A stretch of 58,170 nucleotides of DNA, taken from Caldilineaceae bacterium (GTDB taxonomy: Bacteria; Chloroflexota; Anaerolineae; Caldilineales; Caldilineaceae). The DNA lies in assembly GCA_018003515.1 (NCBI GenBank), contig JAGNDO010000014.1, positions 1 to 58,170 on the forward strand, read 5' to 3'. Under the pieces are notes generated by a model that had not been told where the DNA came from, ran no database searches, and saw only the letters and a list, made by a program, of their open reading frames with translations. Positions 46,005 to 54,061 of this stretch are shown piece after piece (the first letter of the stretch is position 1; each line of letters starts with the position of its first letter). Position numbers and translations under genes: made by a program.

Positions 46005-46874
46005 TCAATCAGCCAACACCTCGGCCACAGTCTGCGGCCAAGTGCGGGACGGGTGGAAGTCCAGGTGGGCGCGCAGGCGGCTGTCGTCGTAGTGCCAGGA
46101 TTGGGCGTAGAAGCGCATGGCCTGGCGGGTCTCCTCGTCCATCTCGGCCAGGGGACGGTGGACGAGGGTGGCGTCCGCACCGGTGAGCCGGATCACCGCG
46201 GCCACCAGATCGTGCCAGACGAAGTGGCCGGCCAGGACGTTCATGGCCCCGCCCAGGGGATGGTCCAGAGACTCGGCCACGATCCAGGCCAGATCCCGGG
46301 CGTCGATCCAGGCGTCCCGGTGTTGGGACCACTCGGCCTCGGACCCACCGGGGAGCAGGACCGTATCGCCCTGGATACGGGCGGTCAGCCGTCGCCGGGC
46401 CTTGGGATGAGGTGCCCAAATTTGAGGGGCGCGCAGGCTGGTGAAGTCCGTGCGACCCTGGGCGGCCAGCAACCCTTCGCTGACCACTTTGCCGTGGGCG
46501 TAGTCGTCGTCCGTATCGGTAAGGGCTGTCTCCTCGCTGATCACGGACGCGCTACTCGGGCCATAGACATCCAGGCTGCTGAAGAAGACGAAGGGCCCCT
46601 CCCGCCAGCCGTCCAGCAGGGCTTGCATGGCGGCAATGTCCACCGCCGAGTCGGTGAAAGTGCAGGCGGCATGCACGATGCCCGTCACCCCCGCACACGC
46701 CCGGCGCAGGGCGTCCGGGTCGGAGAGGTCGCCGACGGCCACCTCCACCCCCAACGCCGCCAGCCTGGGGGCCGATTCGGCCCGAGCCAGCACCCGCACG
46801 GGCAGGTTGCGCCGTTGAAGTTCATGGATAACGTAGCTGCCGGATAGGCCGGTGCCGCCGGTGATGAGGATCAT
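46005..46874 (-). CDS. NAD-dependent epimerase/dehydratase
   Basis: 289 residues of the extended SDR family. ITGGTGLSGSYV is the NAD-binding glycine motif. SSLDVYGPSS and YAHGK give the catalytic Tyr-x-x-x-Lys. VLPVR and DLSDPDALRRA fit the cofactor strand. Substrate probably a nucleotide sugar or similar, not deducible. Its ATG overlaps the STAND stop (ATGA, 46871-46874), so it is third in a SIR2-STAND-epimerase operon. A deleted copy follows the second cassette and a fragment lies at 35482, showing that the gene travels with the module. Confidence 0.85.
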   Translation of the reverse strand: MILITGGTGLSGSYVIHELQRRNLPVRVLARAESAPRLAALGVEVAVGDLSDPDALRRACAGVTGIVHAACTFTDSAVDIAAMQALLDGWREGPFVFFSSLDVYGPSSASVISEETALTDTDDDYAHGKVVSEGLLAAQGRTDFTSLRAPQIWAPHPKARRRLTARIQGDTVLLPGGSEAEWSQHRDAWIDARDLAWIVAESLDHPLGGAMNVLAGHFVWHDLVAAVIRLTGADATLVHRPLAEMDEETRQAMRFYAQSWHYDDSRLRAHLDFHPSRTWPQTVAEVLAD

Positions 46875-49800
46875 GGGGTGGTTTCTCCTACTTTTAGCTC
46901 CAGTTGATAGTCTCCACTGCTGTCACCGAAACTCCCAGCCCAGATGTAATAGATGCCGGTTTCGGGGAGAAAAAAGGTGTCGATGCGGGAGTTAGTTCCT
47001 TCGAAGTCATCGTTTATAGTCAGCACATAGTCGTTTGGCCCGTAAAGAGTGAGATAGGTGTCCAATCCACTGTCGTTGGCCGCATATTGAGAAATGGTGA
47101 CCACATCGCCGAAAGTCCCGACAAAGGACCACCCTTCGCCCTGATAGATTGTTACTGTTCCTGTGACCACGTCTCCGTAGGAAATTGGCTGAGGTGCCAG
47201 ACGTTCAGCCTCAGCCACGGGATCGATGTCCCACACTGGGTTCAAAACCAAAGCCTCCTGATACTTGGCCACCGCACCGGGAATGTCCCCCTGCCGGGCA
47301 AGGGTGTTTCCCTCTCCGACCAGAACAGATGAATAAATGTGTCTAGCCTCCGCAGCGGGATCTATGTCCAACGCCGGATCTAAAGTCAAAGCTTCCTGAT
47401 ACTTGGCCACGGCACCGGAAATATCTCCCTGCTGGGCTCGCTGATTCGCCTCGTCTACCAAAGCAGTGACATCACCCGGCAAGTTTGCACAAATGAGACG
47501 ATAGGGTTCATTTGGGAAGTACTGCGCCCATTCCCCTTGTTTCAGATTGCGGCCAACGAGTGAACAAGCAGTTTCCATCAACTGGTTCGCCTGTATTGCC
47601 CAAACCCGAATTGTTCCATCTTCACCAGTAGTGATAATCGTACCATTATCTAGATCGAACATTACGGCAGTCACTCTTCCATCATGGCCTGTAAGTGAGA
47701 TAACACTAAGATTGGGATCGTCGGCAGTCAGATCCCAAATACGAACGCTTCCATCCTCACTCCCTGTTGCAAGCCAACGATCATTTTCGCTCAAAGAAAC
47801 CGCAGTAATTGGTCTTTGGTGTCCGCGAAGGACAACAGGGCTTTGAGTATCTCCAGCCTGCTGCAAGTCCCACACGCGTGCTGTGCCGTCATCACTTGTG
47901 GTAATCACCTTGCGATCATCAGAGGTAAGCAATACTTCTTGAAGTTCGCCGGTGTGACCGATTAGCTTCTGGAGAATAGCGACATAGCGGTCAGATTGCG
48001 AAAAATCCCATACAATAGCTTCGCAGTCAGGGCAACCACCCATGCCACCTGCACCGGTAATCACGAATTCGCTGTCTTGACTAATGGCAATTGCGACCAC
48101 TTGGTATCGATGTGTGCCAAGAAATAACGACGAATTATTCGGATTCCTGGCAGTCAAATCCCAAGCTCGGACTGTGCCGTCATAACCCCCTGTAATCAGC
48201 CAATGGCCATCATGACTAAAAGCAGCCGACCGTGCAGGACCTTGATGGCCCACTAAGACAAGTGACTGACTTTGCTCCACACCTCCATCTAATCTCCACA
48301 ATATCGGGCTATCGATGGCACCTAATAGGACAACCCACTGTCCATCATCGCTAAACAAAGCACCAGTCAGATATTCTGGATTCTCTTCCAATATAGTTGG
48401 CTGCTGCAAACTTGGATCAGCAATGCTCATATCCCACAACCTCACCTTGGCAGGAAGAGAGTCAGTAACCTCAGGATTATAGGCTCCGTAAGTGAGCAAC
48501 CAGTGACCATCTGGACTCATTGTCAACACCTCAGTCCATCCCTCAAGCTTTGACAAGGTGAGAGGAATAGAATCTGAGCGAAGTGATTCTGCATCCCAAA
48601 TATTCACTTCTGCATCGGGCCAGCCACTTCCGGTGATCAAATACTGTTGTTTTACATCAAGGACAGCCGCTTTGATCGAACTGGCATGAGCTTGTAGTAC
48701 CATAGGTTCAGCACTAAAATCCATCTTCGTAAGGTTCCATAATCGGACTGTTCCATCGTCAAATCTTCCACCCGATGTAGCAAGCCATTTTCCATCAGAA
48801 CTAAATTCGATGCTACCCAGAAAGCCAGTATCAAACCCTCGCAAATCTATAGCGTGGAAAGAGTTTTCGATTTGCCTAAAATTCCATGACTGATCGTTTG
48901 CTGCGTATGCTGCGTAAGAGTTTGCTATTTGTCCAAGATTCCACAAACGAATTACATTGTTTTCACTTGCCGCTAGCCATGAACTGTCAGGACTGAAGAT
49001 GACCTCCGAGGAATTACCGCCATACTCCAAGTCGAATAGTGTATTCTGAGAATCGCTGTCATTAGCGAGAGACCATAACTGGATGTTCCCTTTGCGATCA
49101 CTCACTACCAACCAATGTCCGTCTGGACTAAAACTCAATTGACTAATTGTGCTAGTTAGCTTCGTGACGATACTCGCTGGCTCCGTTACCAAACCAGCTT
49201 CATTAAGCCTCCATATCAGCACTGAACCAGACTTCGTTGCACCTGCAATCGACAATCCATCACTGCTAAATTGAAAAATTTCCATTTCATTATTGTTGAG
49301 GTCAAACTCGAACGGGTCTTGCAGAGGATCATCGGCATCGAGATCCCACAGTCGAGCTTTTCCATCATCATGCTTAGCAGTAAGAAGCCATCGCCCGTTG
49401 GAACTGAGAGCAAATACACCTTTCTGGTCTATAATCTCTACTGATAAGGTCTCTGGATGCGTTTCTGAAAGATTAGTGAGGTGAACGCTACCATAGTCAC
49501 TAGAACTAATCAACCAGTGTCTATCAGTAGAGCCAAACATAATGATGCGTAACGGCGGTTCATAACCCAACGCCTCTATCAATGATGGCAAGGTAATTAC
49601 CACCTTAGAAGCAGCTATATCTTCGGCCTTTAGATCCCAAAGCAGAATCCCATAAGGGTTGCTGTGAGCGACTGCGAGCCATCTGCTATCGGGACTAACT
49701 TCCGCTGGAAATGGAGAGTCATAGATTTCCGTTTCCAGCGAAACTGTTGGCACAGCGATCCCAGAACTTATGTCCCAGATCTGGATTAAGCCAGGGTTGG

Positions 49801-51898
49801 CAAGTGTAACCAGCCAGCGCATATCATTCGTGAACAAGACGTGCTCGATTCCAAATCTTTTATCAATCGCTTGCGAAATGATCGAACTAGCCGGTAATGC
49901 TCCATCATTCAAACGCCAAAGGAGAATTTTACTGTCGCCTGTCGTAACCTGCCACTCTGCATCCGGACTAAACTCAACATTGGTAATCCAGCCGCTATGT
50001 CCCGCAAGAACTGACCCGCCTATTCCAGAAAGTGCATCTCGAAGTGTCTGCTCTGCTGTTGCCCGGAAGGACTTGTCAATCGACTGCGCCGTACGCAAGG
50101 CTTCCACAGCCAGTAATAGGGCCCTTTGAGGATAATCGCCTGCCATACTCTGGGACCCAGCACTCAGTTCCCCAACACGAGCCCTTCGTTCGGCAGCGCG
50201 GGCTTCTATTTCTCGGCTAGCAGCAATGTCCCGATCCGCTCTGGCAGTGGCCTCGGCATTCAAGGCACGGGTGGATTCAGCAATGGCAATAGCCTCGGTA
50301 TGATATGCCTCCATCTCCCGGGTAGCGGCCAGATTTGCGTTGGTCGTGGCCCGACCACTATTCCAAAGACCCCACCCCGTCAATATTGCAAAGATAAGCA
50401 CCAAACTCACGCTGCCTAGGACTATCAGCCGCTGGCGACGGGCGGCCACCCTGACTGCTTTGACACTAGCAAGCACGAAACTATGTTCTAGATCACCGAA
50501 ATTGTCAGGCTTGGCGTCGAGTTGAGCCTGCGCCTCCGCTAACGTGACACCGGTCAGTAGTTTTTCAGAAGATCTATCTGCCGACTTCCAGGCCTGGGCT
50601 GATCGAGTCAGGGGGGTCTCGTTTTGGGCAAACCAAGCTTGATTGTTGTTTTGAATAGGGTCCACAATACGGTCGTGGACCAGTTCGTACCAGAGGCCGC
50701 CGGCCCGGTTTTCGGCCCGCAGCAGGTAGCGGTCCCGCAGCAGACGCAGGACCAGGTTGGGCAGGCCGCCGGTCTGGCTTTCGCCCTGGAGCACAAAGCC
50801 TCGGGTGCCCAGTTCGGTGATGAGCTGTTGGGAGAAGAAACGGCGCAGAGCGGCCTCAGTCACGTCGGGCAGGGCTTGCACCGTCGGGTCGGCCAGCACC
50901 TCGGCCAGGGAGCGGGTGTAGAAATCCATCAGGGCCTGGTCCACAAACTCGGCCAGGGAGCGTCCCCCGGCCAGCCGCTCCAGATCCGCCAGGGTGATGT
51001 TGTGCCCGGCGCTGGGGTTCAGGCTCTCCCACAACTGGAAGCAGACCACCTGCAACTGCACCGGCTCCACATATTGGCCGGGGGCCGTCTCCTCCCCGGC
51101 CACCCGCACCTGGCGCAGGTTGTCCACCAGGGCCTGGGCGGCCTCCGGGGCAAAGGGGCGGCCAAATTGCTGGGCGGGCAGACGCACCGCGTCCAGGGCC
51201 TGCTGCTCTTGCATACGCTGCATGTAGAAACGGCCCCGCATACGGTCGGCCAACAGGGGGGCATAGGGTTCGATGCGGGCCACAAAGTCCTCCCGCAGGC
51301 TGAGCACCACCCACAGGTTGGGGTCGTCCCGCATGGCCTGGTCCAGTTGGCGGAAGAAATCCTCCCGATCCAGCCAGCGACCCGGGTGGGTGGTGAGGAT
51401 CTCCTCGAACTGGTCGATGATCAGCACATAGGGCACCGCTTCCTCCAGGTCGACCGGGGGCGGCTTTAGGTTGGGATCGAAGCGGAAGTTGACCCCGTCG
51501 TAGCTGACCAGCCGCTTGAGAAAGTCGCTGAGGGTGGCCTTGGCATAGCGCTGGGGCGCGCTGGCGTCGTCGTCGATCTGGTCCATCAGATTGAAAGCAA
51601 AGATGTTGTCGATCTCGCCCATCATCTCGGCAGGGGGCGCGCCGCTGACCCGACCCACGGGCAGCACCACATAGCCCCGCTCCTCCAGACCGGGGATCAG
51701 CCGGGTGTTGATCAGGGAACTCTTGCCGGCACCGGATTCGGCGTAGAAGAGGGTGAGCCGCTCGGTCTGCACCCGCACCAGGAGTTGCCGGGCCTCCTCC
51801 TCTCGGCCAAAGAAGAGCTTGGCCTCCTCGGAATCTCGACGGAAGCTGCGGGGACCGACATAGGGGTTTCGGCGGGCGGAAATCTGGGGCGGGGTCAT
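46871..51898 (-). CDS. membrane-spanning STAND-WD40-TPR-PPC protein
   Basis: 1675 residues. NPYVGPRSF, FFGREEEARQLL, P-loop SGAGKSSLI (about 55-63), YVLIIDQFEEIL and LSLREDFVARIEPYAP give an nSTAND1 ATPase close to that at 41450-44791. A membrane helix at about 491-512 (LIVLGSVSLVLIFAILTGWG) follows AARRQR. Then come some 14-17 WD40 blades, two TPR-like units (GAVAKYQEALTLDP, GAVAKYQEALVLNP) and a C-terminal PPC beta-sandwich (GIYYIWAGSFGDSSGDYQLE) normally found on exported proteins, supporting an outside location. The ATG is three bases past the SIR2 stop. AT-rich from about 50.5 kb downwards. Confidence 0.88.
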   Translation of the reverse strand: MTPPQISARRNPYVGPRSFRRDSEEAKLFFGREEEARQLLVRVQTERLTLFYAESGAGKSSLINTRLIPGLEERGYVVLPVGRVSGAPPAEMMGEIDNIFAFNLMDQIDDDASAPQRYAKATLSDFLKRLVSYDGVNFRFDPNLKPPPVDLEEAVPYVLIIDQFEEILTTHPGRWLDREDFFRQLDQAMRDDPNLWVVLSLREDFVARIEPYAPLLADRMRGRFYMQRMQEQQALDAVRLPAQQFGRPFAPEAAQALVDNLRQVRVAGEETAPGQYVEPVQLQVVCFQLWESLNPSAGHNITLADLERLAGGRSLAEFVDQALMDFYTRSLAEVLADPTVQALPDVTEAALRRFFSQQLITELGTRGFVLQGESQTGGLPNLVLRLLRDRYLLRAENRAGGLWYELVHDRIVDPIQNNNQAWFAQNETPLTRSAQAWKSADRSSEKLLTGVTLAEAQAQLDAKPDNFGDLEHSFVLASVKAVRVAARRQRLIVLGSVSLVLIFAILTGWGLWNSGRATTNANLAATREMEAYHTEAIAIAESTRALNAEATARADRDIAASREIEARAAERRARVGELSAGSQSMAGDYPQRALLLAVEALRTAQSIDKSFRATAEQTLRDALSGIGGSVLAGHSGWITNVEFSPDAEWQVTTGDSKILLWRLNDGALPASSIISQAIDKRFGIEHVLFTNDMRWLVTLANPGLIQIWDISSGIAVPTVSLETEIYDSPFPAEVSPDSRWLAVAHSNPYGILLWDLKAEDIAASKVVITLPSLIEALGYEPPLRIIMFGSTDRHWLISSSDYGSVHLTNLSETHPETLSVEIIDQKGVFALSSNGRWLLTAKHDDGKARLWDLDADDPLQDPFEFDLNNNEMEIFQFSSDGLSIAGATKSGSVLIWRLNEAGLVTEPASIVTKLTSTISQLSFSPDGHWLVVSDRKGNIQLWSLANDSDSQNTLFDLEYGGNSSEVIFSPDSSWLAASENNVIRLWNLGQIANSYAAYAANDQSWNFRQIENSFHAIDLRGFDTGFLGSIEFSSDGKWLATSGGRFDDGTVRLWNLTKMDFSAEPMVLQAHASSIKAAVLDVKQQYLITGSGWPDAEVNIWDAESLRSDSIPLTLSKLEGWTEVLTMSPDGHWLLTYGAYNPEVTDSLPAKVRLWDMSIADPSLQQPTILEENPEYLTGALFSDDGQWVVLLGAIDSPILWRLDGGVEQSQSLVLVGHQGPARSAAFSHDGHWLITGGYDGTVRAWDLTARNPNNSSLFLGTHRYQVVAIAISQDSEFVITGAGGMGGCPDCEAIVWDFSQSDRYVAILQKLIGHTGELQEVLLTSDDRKVITTSDDGTARVWDLQQAGDTQSPVVLRGHQRPITAVSLSENDRWLATGSEDGSVRIWDLTADDPNLSVISLTGHDGRVTAVMFDLDNGTIITTGEDGTIRVWAIQANQLMETACSLVGRNLKQGEWAQYFPNEPYRLICANLPGDVTALVDEANQRAQQGDISGAVAKYQEALTLDPALDIDPAAEARHIYSSVLVGEGNTLARQGDIPGAVAKYQEALVLNPVWDIDPVAEAERLAPQPISYGDVVTGTVTIYQGEGWSFVGTFGDVVTISQYAANDSGLDTYLTLYGPNDYVLTINDDFEGTNSRIDTFFLPETGIYYIWAGSFGDSSGDYQLELKVGETTP

Positions 51899-51901
51899 GG
51901 G

Positions 51902-52894
51902 CTATCCTTTCCACATGTGCTGAAGTTCCAGGGCATAGGCGCGCAGGTCGCCCCAAAAGACATCGAAGCGGGTCTCCTTGAGGTAGCCCTTGACATACTC
52001 CTCCACCACAGGCTCTGGCCGGGCCTGGACGGTGAAGATGCCCTTGTCGTCGCTGCCGGTCTGTTTGAGCAGCCCCCAAAAGAGGGTGCGGAAGATGCCC
52101 CCGGTGACGTTGAAGCCCAACAGCACCAGGGCCGAGTCCAGCACGGCCTGGCGCACCCGGCTGGGGATGCGGTCGGCGTCCTTGCCCTGGCCCTGGGCCG
52201 CGGCCACCAAAAATTGCAGCAGGTCATCCTCGGTCAAAACCAGGGAATCGGCCCGGCTATCCAGGCCGAAGAGGTGGTAGACCAGGGGTTCGTGTTCGCT
52301 GGGGGCGTAGTCCCGGTCGGCAAAGACAGAGGGTTCGCCGTCCAAACTGGAGCGCCAACGGCAGATCTCCGAGCGGGGCTGCTTGCCCGCTTTGACCAAT
52401 GCCGCCTCGATCAGGCCGAAGGGGCTGGTGGTGATGTAGACGGGCAGGGGCAGGTTGGCTAAGATCAGCAGGGGGTCTTCCCTGGGAGCGGAGAAGTTGG
52501 GGTAGTGCAGGAGGTCGGCGAAAGCGGTAACAGTGAGCACATCCACCTGCTCCTCGGCCTCGGCCAGGGTCTCCTCGTCCGCGCCGGCGCCCTGGGCCAG
52601 AAAGTAGATGTGGCTCTTGACCAGATCCAGGTATTCGTGTTTCAGGTCCCAGTCCGACATCTCCTTGGTGATGCTGCGGAACTTGGTCATCTCCCGCAGA
52701 TGCCGGGGGCCGGGCAGGGGGTATTCGATGAACTCGGCATAGCGGTTCACCAACCCCTCGCAGCCGCCAAAGACCAGATCGATCAACGCCTCGTGGCTAA
52801 CCACCGGCACTACACTCCCCGCCCGGATGCGGTCCACAAAACTCGGCTTCAACTGGCTCACCCGATCCGTGACCGGCTTCCCAAAAATAGGCAT
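51902..52894 (-). CDS. SIR2-like protein, cassette A
   Basis: 330 residues, paralogous along its length to 44800-45861: RAGSVVPVVSHEALIDL, LPLPVYITTSPFG, PLVYHLFGLD, LVLTEDD and SALVLLGFNVTGGIFRTL. The catalytic Asn and His of SIR2 NADases are again replaced (Ser157, Phe209). ATG 52894 follows AAAGGA; the frame extends upstream only through hairpin repeats. Immediately downstream is the WD40 STAND ATPase. Its 5' side is a seven-unit hairpin array with no other visible promoter. Confidence 0.78.
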   Translation of the reverse strand: MPIFGKPVTDRVSQLKPSFVDRIRAGSVVPVVSHEALIDLVFGGCEGLVNRYAEFIEYPLPGPRHLREMTKFRSITKEMSDWDLKHEYLDLVKSHIYFLAQGAGADEETLAEAEEQVDVLTVTAFADLLHYPNFSAPREDPLLILANLPLPVYITTSPFGLIEAALVKAGKQPRSEICRWRSSLDGEPSVFADRDYAPSEHEPLVYHLFGLDSRADSLVLTEDDLLQFLVAAAQGQGKDADRIPSRVRQAVLDSALVLLGFNVTGGIFRTLFWGLLKQTGSDDKGIFTVQARPEPVVEEYVKGYLKETRFDVFWGDLRAYALELQHMWKG

Positions 52895-52925
52895 AAACAA
52901 CGTCCTTTCGAACAGATGAAAATTA

Positions 52926-53570
52926 ACCACAAAGAACACAGAGAACACAAAGAAAAAGCTATTTGTTTGAAATCTTTGTGTTCTTTGTGTTCTTTGTGGT
53001 TTTTCCCTCCAGATGAATGACCACAAAGAACACAGAGAACACAAAGAAAAAGCTATTCTATTGAAATCTTTGTGTTCTTTGTGCTCTTTGTGGTTTTTCC
53101 CTCCAGATGAATGACCACAAAGAACACAGAGAACACAAAGAAAAAGCTATTCTGTTGAAATCTTTGTGTTCTTTGTGCTCTTTGTGGTTTTTCCCTCCAG
53201 ATGAATGACCACACAGAACACAGAGAACACAAAGAAAAAGCTATTCTATTGAAATCTTTGTGTTCTTTGTGTTCTTTGTGGTTTTTCCCTCCAGATGAAT
53301 GACCACAAAGAATACAGAGAACACAAAGAAAAAGCTATTCTGTTGAAATCTTTGTGTTCTTTGTGTTCTTTGTGGTTTTCCATCCAGATGAATGACCACA
53401 AAGAACACAGAGAACACAGAGAAAAAGCTATTCTATTGAAATCTTTGTGTTCTTTGTGCTCTTTGTGGTTTTTCCTTCCTGATGAATGACCACAAAGAGC
53501 ACAGAGATCACAAAGAGGGATCTTTCTTTTGAAGTCTTTGTACTCTCTGTGTTCTTTGTGGTTTTCTCTT
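52926..53570. repeat. seven tandem ~94-bp hairpin units
   Basis: Units start at 52926, 53020, 53114, 53208, 53302, 53395 and 53489 (spacing 94, 94, 94, 94, 93, 94). Each begins accacaaagaacacagagaa, continues through aaagctattct and turns into the near-complement ending ctttgtggt, then a ttttccctccagatgaatg linker. Each arm is about 28 bases with about two mismatches, so each unit can fold alone. The seventh is diverged. Related single copies occur at 53992-54060 and, partly, 15547-15577. Fills the gap between the GxxExxY and SIR2 genes. Confidence 0.95.
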
Positions 53571-53578
53571 TCAAGGCT

Positions 53579-53953
53579 CTATAGAGCGAATTTGCGGATC
53601 TGGAATTTATAGGAGCCGAAGTTGATCAGCAGGCCATGTTTTCGTCGTGATGATTTGAGGTAGCCCAGGATCTGGGCAATGTGTTCTGGGGCGATGGTCT
53701 TGGCGGTCTTCAATTCGATGACCAGCTTGTCCTCGACCAGCAGATCGGCGAAATAGTCACCGATCAGGGTGCCGTCTTCGTCGTAGACCTTGATCGGGTG
53801 TTGCTGATTGACCGTCAACCCCGCCTTGCGCAGACGGTGAGCCAAGGCGTTCTCATACACCTTCTCCAGATGTCCGTGCCCATGATACACATGGATTTCA
53901 TAAGCAATCTGCCTGATCTGATCACACAATCGATCAACGTTCTGATCTTCCAT
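53579..53953 (-). CDS. GxxExxY family protein, PD-(D/E)xK fold
   Basis: 124 residues. The name motif is GHLEKVY (27-33), followed by GDYFADLLVEDKLVIELK with Asp70, Glu80 and Lys82 in the D-x9-E-x-K nuclease arrangement. Family function is unknown; a nuclease or nucleic-acid binding role is inferred. The gene is sandwiched between members of the same hairpin repeat family (array on one side, single unit on the other), which hints that it and the repeats move together. RBS weak. Confidence 0.88.
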   Translation of the reverse strand: MEDQNVDRLCDQIRQIAYEIHVYHGHGHLEKVYENALAHRLRKAGLTVNQQHPIKVYDEDGTLIGDYFADLLVEDKLVIELKTAKTIAPEHIAQILGYLKSSRRKHGLLINFGSYKFQIRKFAL

Positions 53954-53991
53954 TTTTATGCAAACCTTTCTGTGAAAAGAGGAAGGAATCT

Positions 53992-54060
53992 ACCACAAAG
54001 AGCACAGAGAACACAAAAATTTTTTTCTTCTTCTTTGTGCTCTTTGTGTTCTTTGTGGTC
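53992..54060. repeat. single hairpin unit of the array family
   Basis: accacaaagagcacagagaa... pairs with ...ctttgtgttctttgtggt around an A/T-rich loop. It sits between the CHAT-FGE stop and the GxxExxY start; with its T-run in the loop it may also limit read-through. Confidence 0.8.
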
Positions 54061-54061
54061 A

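Noticed and set aside
52926..53570. CRISPR-like array
   Set aside because: The period is regular, but the whole 94-bp unit repeats; there are no variable spacers and no cas genes.
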